The position numbers and the translations under genes are program-made. Below, piece after piece: positions 1 to 5,998 of a stretch of 6,067 nt of DNA; position 1 is the stretch's first letter; each line of letters begins with the position of its first letter. A model generated the notes under the pieces. It did no database searches. It was given only the letters and a program-made list of their open reading frames with translations, and was not told the origin of the DNA. The stretch is from Ktedonobacterales bacterium (GTDB lineage: Bacteria; Chloroflexota; Ktedonobacteria; Ktedonobacterales; JADMIN01), in NCBI GenBank assembly GCA_025935235.1, contig JAICVT010000273.1:1-6067 (forward strand), read 5' to 3'.

Positions 1-108
1 CGCGGCTTTGGCTATGGTGTGGCGCGCGCGGCCATTCGCCAGCTCTGGGCCGAGGCGCATGGCGAGGCGCCAGACGCCGACGATTTCGACGAAGGTGGAG
101 ACGAGTGA
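1..108 (+). CDS. C-terminal fragment of a RecX-like regulatory protein (5' end outside window)
   Basis: An open frame enters from the left edge in frame 1 and stops at TGA 106-108, giving 35 residues. The fragment begins RGFGYGVARAAIRQLW and ends in a very acidic tail (APDADDFDEGGDE). The opening resembles the last three-helix repeat of RecX proteins, where a 'RRGFSYDVxRxxL' stretch near the C-terminus is typical. RecX binds RecA and modulates its filament on single-stranded DNA. Only the tail is visible, so the family call is tentative; another helical protein with a similar ending is possible. The acidic tail and the lack of any other long frame here support real coding. The gene converges on the cyclase gene, whose stop lies 107 bp downstream. 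Confidence 0.5.
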   Translation, partial: RGFGYGVARAAIRQLWAEAHGEAPDADDFDEGGDE

Positions 109-118
109 GGAGCGCTGG

Positions 119-190
119 CTGCCCCCTCCCCAACCCCTCCCCCGCTGCGGCAGGAGAGGGGCTTTCGGATCTCCCCTCGCCTTTTGGGAG
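119..190. repeat. C-rich/G-rich hairpin-forming intergenic repeat-like element
   Basis: The spacer between two convergent genes has C-runs at 122-126, 128-131, 134-137 and 139-143, followed by a G-rich stretch at 153-161. CCCCTC (134-139) can pair with GAGGGG (156-161) around an inner CTG/CAG stem (145-147 with 151-153). GAGGGG (156-161) can instead pair with CCCCTC (173-178). CTCCC (171-175) can also pair with GGGAG (186-190). No U-tract follows on either strand, so it is not a textbook intrinsic terminator, though it could end both transcripts. From general knowledge, elements built from CCCCTCCCC-AACCC-CTCC blocks are scattered in intergenic DNA of many high-GC bacteria, including Chloroflexota. 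Dispersal in this genome cannot be seen from a single copy. Confidence 0.5.
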
Positions 191-215
191 AGCGGTAACG
201 CCCGCCAACCGCCGC

Positions 216-2207
216 TCAGGCGTGGGTGGGTGGCTCGCGCAGGCCGTCGAGTTGATAGACTGGCAGCGGCTGCGCGCGTCCCTTGACGGTGATCGGCTCG
301 AGCTGCGCCACGAGGATCGCGGTTCCAGCGGCGGCGCAGGTGTCGGCGCTCAGCAGGATGTGGTTCGCGGTAGCGTTGGCCTGCAAGCGCTGGGCGATGT
401 TGACGGTATCGCCGATGGCCGTGTAGTTTTGCAGGCGATCTGACGCGCCGATGTTGCCTACCAGCGCCAGCCCGGTGTGCACGCCGATGCCGTACTGCGC
501 CGGAGCCTCGCCGATCTTCGTCTGCTCGTTGGCGCGCTCCAGCGCTTGCCGCATCGCCCAGGCCGCGCGCACCGCCCGCGCCGCATGGTCGGCCTGGGGC
601 AGCGGCGCATTGAAGATCGCCATCAGCGCGTCGCCGATGAACATGGTGAGCGTGCCTTCTTCCTCCCAGATCGCGGCGGTCAGGATGTCGAGGTAGTGGT
701 TGAGCGTGCGCACCACCGCATCGGGCGAGAGCTGCGCGGCCAACGCCGTGAAGTTGCGGATGTCGGCGAAGATCACGCTGATCTGGCGCGTCTCGCCGCC
801 CAGCCGCACGGCGGCAGGATCGGCGAGCAGCTGGCGCACCACGGCGGGATGCACATAGCGCCCGAAGAGCTGCTGTATCTCGCGCGCCTGGCGCTGGCTG
901 CGGCGTAGCTCGGTCAGGTCCTCCAGCGTCAGCGCCACGCCCAGCGGATCGCCAGCGCCATCGGTCTCGCGCAGCGGTGAGATATTCATGCGCAGCGCGA
1001 CATCGCCGCGCGTGGGTAGCTCCTGGCGCAGTTCATAGCCCAGCGTCTCGGCGCGCTCACTGATGGCGCGCCGCATCGCGTCGCGCACGACCTCGTCGGC
1101 GACCTCCGCCAGCGCCTCATCCACCTGGCCACCGAGCGCCGCCTCGCTGCTGCGATTGAGGATGCGCGCCGCCGCCTGATTCATGGTGGTGACACGCCCA
1201 GCGACATCGGCAGTGACAACGCCGCTGGCGATGGAGGCGAACACGTTGTCCATATACGACTTGATGGCGTTCAGCTCGCGAATGTTGCGGCGCAGATCGG
1301 TGACGAGGCGCGCATTTTCGATGGCGATGGCCGCCTGGTTGCAGAACGCCGCCAGCAACTCCAGGCTGCTCTGGTCGAAGAGGCGTGACTCGCGGCGGCT
1401 ATCCACATAGACCACGCCGACATGCTGTTCGCGCACATGCAACGGCGCGCACATCACCGAGCGGATGCCATAGCTGACGACGCTCTCGTTGAGGCGCAGG
1501 CGGTCGTCGGCCTGCGCGTCGAGCGTCACCAGCGGCTGCTGCGATGTCCAGACCTGCTCCACAACACTGTGACTGAGGTTCATCTGCTGCTCGCTGAGCG
1601 CCTGCCCCTGGCTGTTGCGCGCGGCGGTGTAGGCGAGCGCATGCTGCGTGTCATCCCACAGCAGGATGCCGCCACGTTCGGCGCGCACCACGTCTATCAG
1701 CAGCGCCAGCACGCGCCCCAGCAGTTCATCGAGGTCGTAGGAGCTATTGATCTGCTGGGCGATGGTGTAGAGCGTGGCGAGCTGGCTGCGCTCCGCGCCG
1801 ATGGCCTCCAGGTCGCTGACGACCACATCAGCCGTCGCATTGAGCTGGCAGACGAGCTGGTCGAGGCGTCCAAGACGCTGGTCCGCCGCGCGCGCGACCT
1901 GAAGCGCATCGGCCAGCATGCGTGTGCGCGGGTCGCCCAGGTCGTTCGCAAAGGAGCCTTCGACGAACGGCTCCAGCGCGCGCGCATGGCGGTGCATGGA
2001 GCCAGCCAGTTCTTTCAGTTCGCGCTCGATGGCGACGAAATCAGCGCCCGCACGACTGCGCGCCGACGTGGCGCTCGCCATCGCTGGGCTGGAGGCGAGC
2101 GGACTGGCGCCGTTGAGCAGCACCGTGCGCTCATCGCTGACGTCGGTCTGGACGCCCTGCTGTCCAGCAGTGGTATCGGGTGGTGTTCCGGGGTCGCCAG
2201 CTACCAT
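216..2207 (-). CDS. Soluble GAF-PAS-class III adenylate/guanylate cyclase
   Basis: This 663-residue cytoplasmic protein is predicted to make a cyclic nucleotide from ATP or GTP under control of its sensor domains. It has no signal peptide or membrane segment. In order: a low-complexity Ala/Ser-rich N-terminus (1-55); a helical region (56-140); a GAF domain (about 142-298, from LYTIAQQINSSYDLDELL to AIAIENARL); a PAS domain (about 314-435); a transducer-like FGRYVHPAVVRQLL (448-461); and a class III catalytic domain (about 472-652). Both metal-binding aspartates are present, D482 in FADIRNF and D526 in FIGDALMAIFNAP, with the usual 44-residue spacing. The transition-state residues N603 and R607 lie in TVNIAQRLQ. 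T596 sits where class IIIb enzymes carry Thr. The usual base-selecting lysine is replaced by M522. The ATG at 2207 is preceded by GGTGAG, six bases upstream. Cyclase function is well supported; substrate and activity are uncertain because of M522. Confidence 0.93.
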   Translation of the reverse strand: MVAGDPGTPPDTTAGQQGVQTDVSDERTVLLNGASPLASSPAMASATSARSRAGADFVAIERELKELAGSMHRHARALEPFVEGSFANDLGDPRTRMLADALQVARAADQRLGRLDQLVCQLNATADVVVSDLEAIGAERSQLATLYTIAQQINSSYDLDELLGRVLALLIDVVRAERGGILLWDDTQHALAYTAARNSQGQALSEQQMNLSHSVVEQVWTSQQPLVTLDAQADDRLRLNESVVSYGIRSVMCAPLHVREQHVGVVYVDSRRESRLFDQSSLELLAAFCNQAAIAIENARLVTDLRRNIRELNAIKSYMDNVFASIASGVVTADVAGRVTTMNQAAARILNRSSEAALGGQVDEALAEVADEVVRDAMRRAISERAETLGYELRQELPTRGDVALRMNISPLRETDGAGDPLGVALTLEDLTELRRSQRQAREIQQLFGRYVHPAVVRQLLADPAAVRLGGETRQISVIFADIRNFTALAAQLSPDAVVRTLNHYLDILTAAIWEEEGTLTMFIGDALMAIFNAPLPQADHAARAVRAAWAMRQALERANEQTKIGEAPAQYGIGVHTGLALVGNIGASDRLQNYTAIGDTVNIAQRLQANATANHILLSADTCAAAGTAILVAQLEPITVKGRAQPLPVYQLDGLREPPTHA

Positions 2208-2213
2208 CGCGAT
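2208..2213 (-). other. Spacer between SD and cyclase start
   Basis: The six bases between the GGTGAG Shine-Dalgarno-like sequence (2214-2219 on the minus strand) and the ATG at 2205-2207 give a good spacing and support this start for the cyclase. An overlapping upstream ATG (within AAAATGG) is out of frame with it. Confidence 0.5.
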
Positions 2214-2232
2214 CTCACCATTTTCGTGGATT

Positions 2233-2304
2233 CTACGCTCTCAGATGGGCCATTCGGAGGAAATGCAGCGCCTCGCGTGGGTTGTCGGCAGCCCGGCGCC
2301 GCAT
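2233..2304 (-). CDS. Possible 23-codon leader ORF ahead of the cyclase
   Basis: On the minus strand an ATG at 2302-2304 opens a 23-residue frame ending in TAG at 2233-2235, 25 bases before the cyclase start. The peptide is basic and helix-like (MRRRAADNPREAL... ending RMAHLRA). The predicted transcription start from the nearby TATACT box falls at about 2305, one base before the ATG, so translation would be leaderless. There is no Shine-Dalgarno sequence. About three quarters of the third codon positions are G or C, roughly what chance would give in this DNA. It matches no leader peptide I recognise and may be chance. Confidence 0.2.
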   Translation of the reverse strand: MRRRAADNPREALHFLRMAHLRA

Positions 2305-2311
2305 CAGCCGC

Positions 2312-2339
2312 AGTATATCACTCCTTTCCGCCGTGTCGA
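2312..2339 (-). promoter_or_regulatory. Predicted sigma70-type promoter for the cyclase gene
   Basis: On the minus strand, TCGACA (2334-2339; 5 of 6 match to TTGACA) is followed after 16 bases by TATACT (2312-2317; 5 of 6 match to TATAAT). A TGA directly upstream of the -10 box forms an extended -10 (TGATATACT, 2312-2320). The predicted start of transcription is near 2305, leaving a leader of about 98 bases. AT-rich boxes stand out in this GC-rich region, which raises confidence. Confidence 0.6.
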
Positions 2340-2370
2340 GCCTCAGGGACGAGCCGCGATGCGCAGCATG

Positions 2371-2396
2371 TGTAGCGAGCGGCGCTACTCGCTGCA
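2371..2396. promoter_or_regulatory. Imperfect inverted repeat between the divergent promoters (candidate operator)
   Basis: TGTAGCGAG (2371-2379) and CTCGCTGCA (2388-2396) are inverted copies matching at 8 of 9 positions, with an 8-base spacer. A nested perfect alternative pairs TAGCG (2373-2377) with CGCTA (2383-2387). The repeat lies about 30 bp upstream of both predicted -35 boxes (2339 on minus, 2424 on plus), a position that suits a dimeric activator or repressor shared by the two divergent genes. No known regulator consensus is recognised. Confidence 0.35.
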
Positions 2397-2423
2397 CGAT
2401 TGTACCAGTGGAGGGGGTTCGCG

Positions 2424-2452
2424 TTGACCAGCGACCGGCTGCCGCATACACT
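2424..2452 (+). promoter_or_regulatory. Predicted sigma70-type promoter for the kinase-methyltransferase operon
   Basis: TTGACC (2424-2429; 5 of 6 match to the -35 consensus) and TACACT (2447-2452; 4 of 6 match to the -10 consensus) are separated by exactly 17 bases. Transcription would start near 2459, giving a leader of about 54 bases before the GTG start at 2514. This is the only such pairing I noticed upstream of the kinase on the plus strand. Confidence 0.6.
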
Positions 2453-2501
2453 GTCCGGTATGGCTGCATGACTGGCGCTGGCCATCGGCGGGTTGGTTGA
2501 G

Positions 2502-2508
2502 AGGAGGT
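2502..2508 (+). promoter_or_regulatory. Strong Shine-Dalgarno sequence fixing the kinase start at GTG 2514
   Basis: AGGAGGT (2502-2508) is a near-perfect complement of the 16S rRNA 3' end. The GTG at 2514-2516 begins six bases after the AGGAGG core. The in-frame TTG at 2493 would place this sequence inside the coding region and lacks its own ribosome binding site, so GTG 2514 is the preferred start. Confidence 0.85.
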
Positions 2509-2513
2509 CACTC

Positions 2514-5108
2514 GTGGCGGGTGATGCGAAGACACGGCGACGACCGACGGATGGCGCTGTCGTGGCGGAGGCTGGCCGCGAGGCGACACGCGCGCGCCGT
2601 GGCGGATTGCGCAGCCGTGGCCGCGAAAGTGGTGTCATCGGGCTGGTGGAGCGCGCTCGCCTGACACCCTCGCTGCTGGGCATGGGACTGCTGCTCGATC
2701 CGCTGCTCAGCGAGGCGCCGACCATGCGCAGCGCGCTGCTCAACCGCTCGCTCGACGACGCGCTGCGCATCGCCGGGGGACGCCTGGCCGCGAGCCTGGC
2801 TCCCAGCGTGTTGCAGGTATGGATCGCCGAGCCAGCCGTCTGGAGTGGCCCGCACGAACAGATTGGCGGCCTGGAACTCTTCCCCACGCTGCGGCTGCGT
2901 GTGCGCATGTCGGCGGCGACGCCGAGCGCAGCGCTCCTCGCCACCGACGGCGCGCCAGAAACGCTGGGGCCAGACGATGTACCCGCTGGCGTCACCGTCT
3001 CGCGTGAACCAGCGGCGACCGATCCGCTGATCGAGGAGATCGCGGCGACACGTCGTCCGCTCGTCCTCTTCACCGACGAGGAGCGGACCATCGCAGCGGA
3101 GTGGTTCAATCGCCTGCCAGCGCTGGGGCCATCCGGCGAGGATGCGGCGCAGGGGCCGGGTACGCTGCTGGCGTTGCCGCTGCGGGCGCGCGGACAGTTC
3201 CTTGGCGTGGTGGCGCTGGCGACCCGTCAACGTCTGGCGCAACGCCAGGTGACCGCGCTGGAGGAACTCTCTGACCTGCTGGCGCTGGCGGCGGATCGTG
3301 ACCGCCTGCTGAGCTACTCGCGCACGCAGGAGGCGCTGGCGCAGACGATGGTGCGCCACGCTCCAGTGGCGATGGCGCTGCTGACCGGCTCCGACCATGT
3401 CGTCGCACTGGCGAATCCGACGTTCTTCGACCTGCTCGGCGTGGAGGATAGTACGCAGGCGCTGGGCTATCCGCTGCACACGGTCATCACCGACCGCGCC
3501 GCGCGCTTCTCGACGATGCTGCGGCTCGATGCGGTGTACCACGGCTCGCAGCCACAGGCGATGATCGAACTGCCGATCCACCTGGGGCGCGGCATCACCT
3601 ACTGGAACGTGACGACCTCGCCAGTGGTGGGCGAGGGTGGCGTCATCGGTGGGGTGCTGGTGGCGGCGGTGGATGTGACCCGCCAGGTGACGGCGCGGCA
3701 ACGCGCGCAGGACGCAGCGGAAATCACCCAGGAGCGCATCGAGCAGATGCTTGCCCTGCACAAGACGACCCTGGAGACCGCTAGCCAGGTTGGCGCCGAC
3801 CCACGCGACCTGCTGGCCAGCATTCTGCGCCGTTCCATCAACCTGCTCAGCGCGCAAGCGGGCGTCATCTACGCGCGGCGGCGGAGCGGCGATGAACTGG
3901 ATGTCGTTGTCTCGGAGGGGCTGCGCCGCGACTATACCGGCAGCGTCATTCGCGTCGGCGAGGGATTGGCCGGGCAGGTCGCGCTCAGCGGCCAGGGGCG
4001 CGTGATTGACGACTACCGCGCCTACCCGGCGCACAGCGCGATCTACGACGACGAGACGGTGACGGCGATCATCTCCGTGCCTTTGGCGCATCATGGGCAG
4101 GTGGTGGGCGTGCTCGATGTGCTCGACGACGCCGAGCGCCGCACCTTCACCCATGATAATCTATGGCTACTGGAACTCTTCGCCGCCCAGGCCGCCCAGG
4201 CGATGGAGAACGCGCGCATGTATGTGGAGCTGGAGAGCGCCTATCGCAAGCAGCGCGAGCTGGACGGCATGAAAGATGACTTCATCGCCACAGCCTCGCA
4301 CGAACTGCGCACCCCGCTCACCGTCGTGCAGGGCTACCTCGAACTGCTGCATGAGGCGCCCATCATCCGGGGCGACTCACTCGCCAGCGAATTCGTCACG
4401 ATGGCGGCTGATTCCGCCGAGGACCTGGCCGATGTCGCCATGCGGCTCTTGCAGACCTCACGCCTCGACACAGGGCGTCTGGAGCTGCGTCTCGCGCCTG
4501 TGCGGCTGGCACAGGTGATCGAGGAGTCGCTGCGCTCATTCCGGGCGCTGCAAGCGGCGCAGGGCAAGACACATGAACTGACGATGGAGGCGCCCGACGA
4601 CCTGTTCGCGCTGGCGGACCTGGGGCGACTGAAGGAGACGCTCAAGAACCTCATCAGCAACGCCATCAAATACAGTCCAAATGGCGGGCGTGTCTGTGTG
4701 CGCTGCTCACCCGCAGGCTTCGACCCAGCAGCGCTGGCGGCTGAGCAGGCAGTCATGGGCGCCGCTCCCGGCGCCGACACGCAGGATGATGACCCGTGCG
4801 CGCCGCTGCCTGCCGTGGTGGAGGCGGCGCGCACGCAGCCCTACCACCTCATCCTGGTCAGCGACGATGGCATGGGCATCCCGGCGGCGGAGCGGCCACA
4901 GCTGTTCGGGCGCTTCTCCCGCCTCGATTCCGCGCGTGAGAGCCAGATTCGCGGCGTTGGCCTTGGCCTCTACATCTGCCGCCAGACGCTCCGCGCAATG
5001 GGCGGCGACATCTGGCTGAGCGAGAGCGAGCCGGGCAAGGGCAGCGTCTTTGCCTTCGCGCTACCCGCCGCCGGTGCGCCCACCGCGCCCACCACGGGCG
5101 ACGCATGA
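2514..5108 (+). CDS. Soluble hybrid-sensor histidine kinase, GAF-PAS-GAF-HisKA-HATPase
   Basis: This 864-residue kinase is predicted to autophosphorylate on histidine in response to cytoplasmic signals. No membrane segment is visible. Numbered from the GTG: an Arg-rich N-terminus (1-50); a divergent, expanded GAF-like region (about 71-265); a PAS domain (about 272-395, with ALANPTFFDLLGV); a second, clearer GAF domain (about 414-568); a short signalling helix (569-585); HisKA (586-655) with SHELRTP and phospho-acceptor H596; and a HATPase domain (about 700-852). ATP-site motifs are the N box (NLISNAIK, N712 and N716), the G1 box (DDGMGIP, D784), the F box (LFGRFSR) and the G2 box (GVGLGL, 814-819), so it looks catalytically intact. 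Residues 734-776 form an Ala/Pro/Asp-rich insertion between the N and G1 boxes. No receiver domain or adjacent response regulator is present, so its partner is unknown. The stop overlaps the methyltransferase start as ATGA. Confidence 0.95.
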   Translation: MAGDAKTRRRPTDGAVVAEAGREATRARRGGLRSRGRESGVIGLVERARLTPSLLGMGLLLDPLLSEAPTMRSALLNRSLDDALRIAGGRLAASLAPSVLQVWIAEPAVWSGPHEQIGGLELFPTLRLRVRMSAATPSAALLATDGAPETLGPDDVPAGVTVSREPAATDPLIEEIAATRRPLVLFTDEERTIAAEWFNRLPALGPSGEDAAQGPGTLLALPLRARGQFLGVVALATRQRLAQRQVTALEELSDLLALAADRDRLLSYSRTQEALAQTMVRHAPVAMALLTGSDHVVALANPTFFDLLGVEDSTQALGYPLHTVITDRAARFSTMLRLDAVYHGSQPQAMIELPIHLGRGITYWNVTTSPVVGEGGVIGGVLVAAVDVTRQVTARQRAQDAAEITQERIEQMLALHKTTLETASQVGADPRDLLASILRRSINLLSAQAGVIYARRRSGDELDVVVSEGLRRDYTGSVIRVGEGLAGQVALSGQGRVIDDYRAYPAHSAIYDDETVTAIISVPLAHHGQVVGVLDVLDDAERRTFTHDNLWLLELFAAQAAQAMENARMYVELESAYRKQRELDGMKDDFIATASHELRTPLTVVQGYLELLHEAPIIRGDSLASEFVTMAADSAEDLADVAMRLLQTSRLDTGRLELRLAPVRLAQVIEESLRSFRALQAAQGKTHELTMEAPDDLFALADLGRLKETLKNLISNAIKYSPNGGRVCVRCSPAGFDPAALAAEQAVMGAAPGADTQDDDPCAPLPAVVEAARTQPYHLILVSDDGMGIPAAERPQLFGRFSRLDSARESQIRGVGLGLYICRQTLRAMGGDIWLSESEPGKGSVFAFALPAAGAPTAPTTGDA

Positions 5109-5971
5109 GCAGGCGCCCAGCGGCCAGCGATGGGGCCAGCGTCGCCCGCCTGCGCTATCGGCTGGGGCGTCGCTTCGCGCTACGCGATCTGCCGCTGCGC
5201 CTGGAGGGAGCCGACCGCGCATGGGGTGTCACACTGCCCGCCGACCCGGACGCCCCGCTCGACCAGATGGCCGCGCGCCAGAAACTGCGCCCGCCAGCGG
5301 ACGCTCAGGCGCCTCCAGACGCGCTACCCAACGAGAACGACAGCGCGCGGCGCAGCGGAACGCGCGCGCGCGCGGCGGCGGTGGCCCGCGCGACGGTAGC
5401 AGGGGGCGCGCACCTGCCATACTGGGCGCTGCTATGGCCCAGCGGCCTGGCGCTGGCGGAGGCGTTGCTGGCCGACCCTGCATGTGCGCAGGGCAAGCGC
5501 GCGTTGGAGCTAGGCTGTGGGCTGGGCGTCACGGCGGCGGTGGCGCTCGTGTTGGGCGCTCGCCTCACCATCAGCGATCTCTTCGACGATGCGCTGCTCT
5601 TCGCCGAGTACAACACGCGACGTTGCGCCGGGCAGGCCCCCGCCACGCTGCTGCTGAACTGGCGCACCCCCGCTGGGCGCGAGCGCCTGCTGAGCGCGGC
5701 GCCCTTCGATCTGCTGCTGGCGGCGGATGTGCTCTATGAGCCGGAAGACCTGGAGCCGCTGCTGGCGCTGGCTCCGGCGCTGCTGGCTCCCGGCGCGCCG
5801 TTCTGGCTGGCCGAGCCGGGACGCAAAGCCTCGCGCGCCTTCGTGGCGACAGCGCTCGCGCGCGGCTGGCGCGATCAGCCTGGCGTCGCCGAACGCGCCT
5901 GGCCACCCGATGGCGATGTGACACGCGTCGTCGTCCACCGCTTCACGCTGCCCGGCGAGGTCAATGGCTGA
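5105..5971 (+). CDS. SAM-dependent methyltransferase, COG3897/Methyltransf_16-like
   Basis: This 288-residue cytosolic class I methyltransferase has the family signature PYWALLWPSG (105-114), the SAM-binding glycine motif ALELGCGLG (133-141), an acidic residue for the SAM ribose (D158 in ISDLF), motif IV FDLLLAADVLYEPED (201-215), and LAEPGR (235-240). These match the group annotated as 'predicted nicotinamide N-methyase' and the related lysine methyltransferases that modify proteins such as ETF-beta. The substrate cannot be told from the sequence, and either a protein lysine or a small molecule is possible. The segment between WGVTLPADPDAPLDQMA and the PYW motif is stretched by a charged Ala/Arg/Pro linker (about 57-100). 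The ATG shares bases with the kinase stop (ATGA) and has no good ribosome binding site of its own, so translation is probably coupled to the kinase. Confidence 0.85.
   Translation: MSRRPAASDGASVARLRYRLGRRFALRDLPLRLEGADRAWGVTLPADPDAPLDQMAARQKLRPPADAQAPPDALPNENDSARRSGTRARAAAVARATVAGGAHLPYWALLWPSGLALAEALLADPACAQGKRALELGCGLGVTAAVALVLGARLTISDLFDDALLFAEYNTRRCAGQAPATLLLNWRTPAGRERLLSAAPFDLLLAADVLYEPEDLEPLLALAPALLAPGAPFWLAEPGRKASRAFVATALARGWRDQPGVAERAWPPDGDVTRVVVHRFTLPGEVNG
5361..5374. repeat. (CG)7 dinucleotide run inside the methyltransferase gene
   Basis: Seven consecutive CG dinucleotides encode part of the Arg/Ala-rich linker (around residues 86-90). Alternating CG tracts can adopt Z-DNA and are prone to length change. 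A change of one CG unit would shift the reading frame ahead of the SAM-binding domain. Confidence 0.6.
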
Positions 5972-5972
5972 C

Positions 5973-5998
5973 GCGCCCGCTTCTCAGGCGGTTGGCGC
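5973..5998. terminator. GC-rich hairpin across the convergent gene junction
   Basis: CCGC (5977-5980) can pair with GCGG (5988-5991) around a 7-base loop. The stem extends, after a small bulge, through GCGC (5973-5976) with GCGC (5995-5998). It covers the 12-bp gap between the methyltransferase stop and the convergent kinase stop. No T-run follows on either strand, so termination is only a possibility. Confidence 0.25.

Noticed and set aside
1422..2375. 317-codon open frame on the plus strand opposite the cyclase N-terminus
   Set aside because: The product is Arg/His/Ala-rich without motifs, while the minus-strand frame encodes clear GAF and PAS domains. It also runs across both the cyclase start and its predicted promoter.
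2263..2427. 54-codon plus-strand ORF in the divergent region, preceded by GGAGG
   Set aside because: The GGAGG ends only two bases before the ATG, too close for normal initiation. The frame crosses the cyclase promoter and the inverted repeat, and the product has no recognisable character.
2468..2500. 10-codon upstream ORF in the kinase leader
   Set aside because: It is very short, has no ribosome binding site, and ATGs are common enough by chance that nothing supports translation.
2493..2513. TTG at 2493 as the kinase start
   Set aside because: It has no ribosome binding site and would bury the strong AGGAGGT at 2502-2508, which is ideally spaced for GTG 2514.
2508..4154. 548-codon open frame on the minus strand opposite the kinase
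   Set aside because: It is a shadow of the high-GC kinase gene: the composition is dominated by Arg, Gln and His, there is no recognisable domain, and the plus-strand frame has full kinase motifs.
5050..5739. 229-codon plus-strand frame overlapping the kinase end and methyltransferase
   Set aside because: It is Arg/Ala/Gly-rich shadow coding in another frame of the methyltransferase, which has clear SAM-binding motifs.
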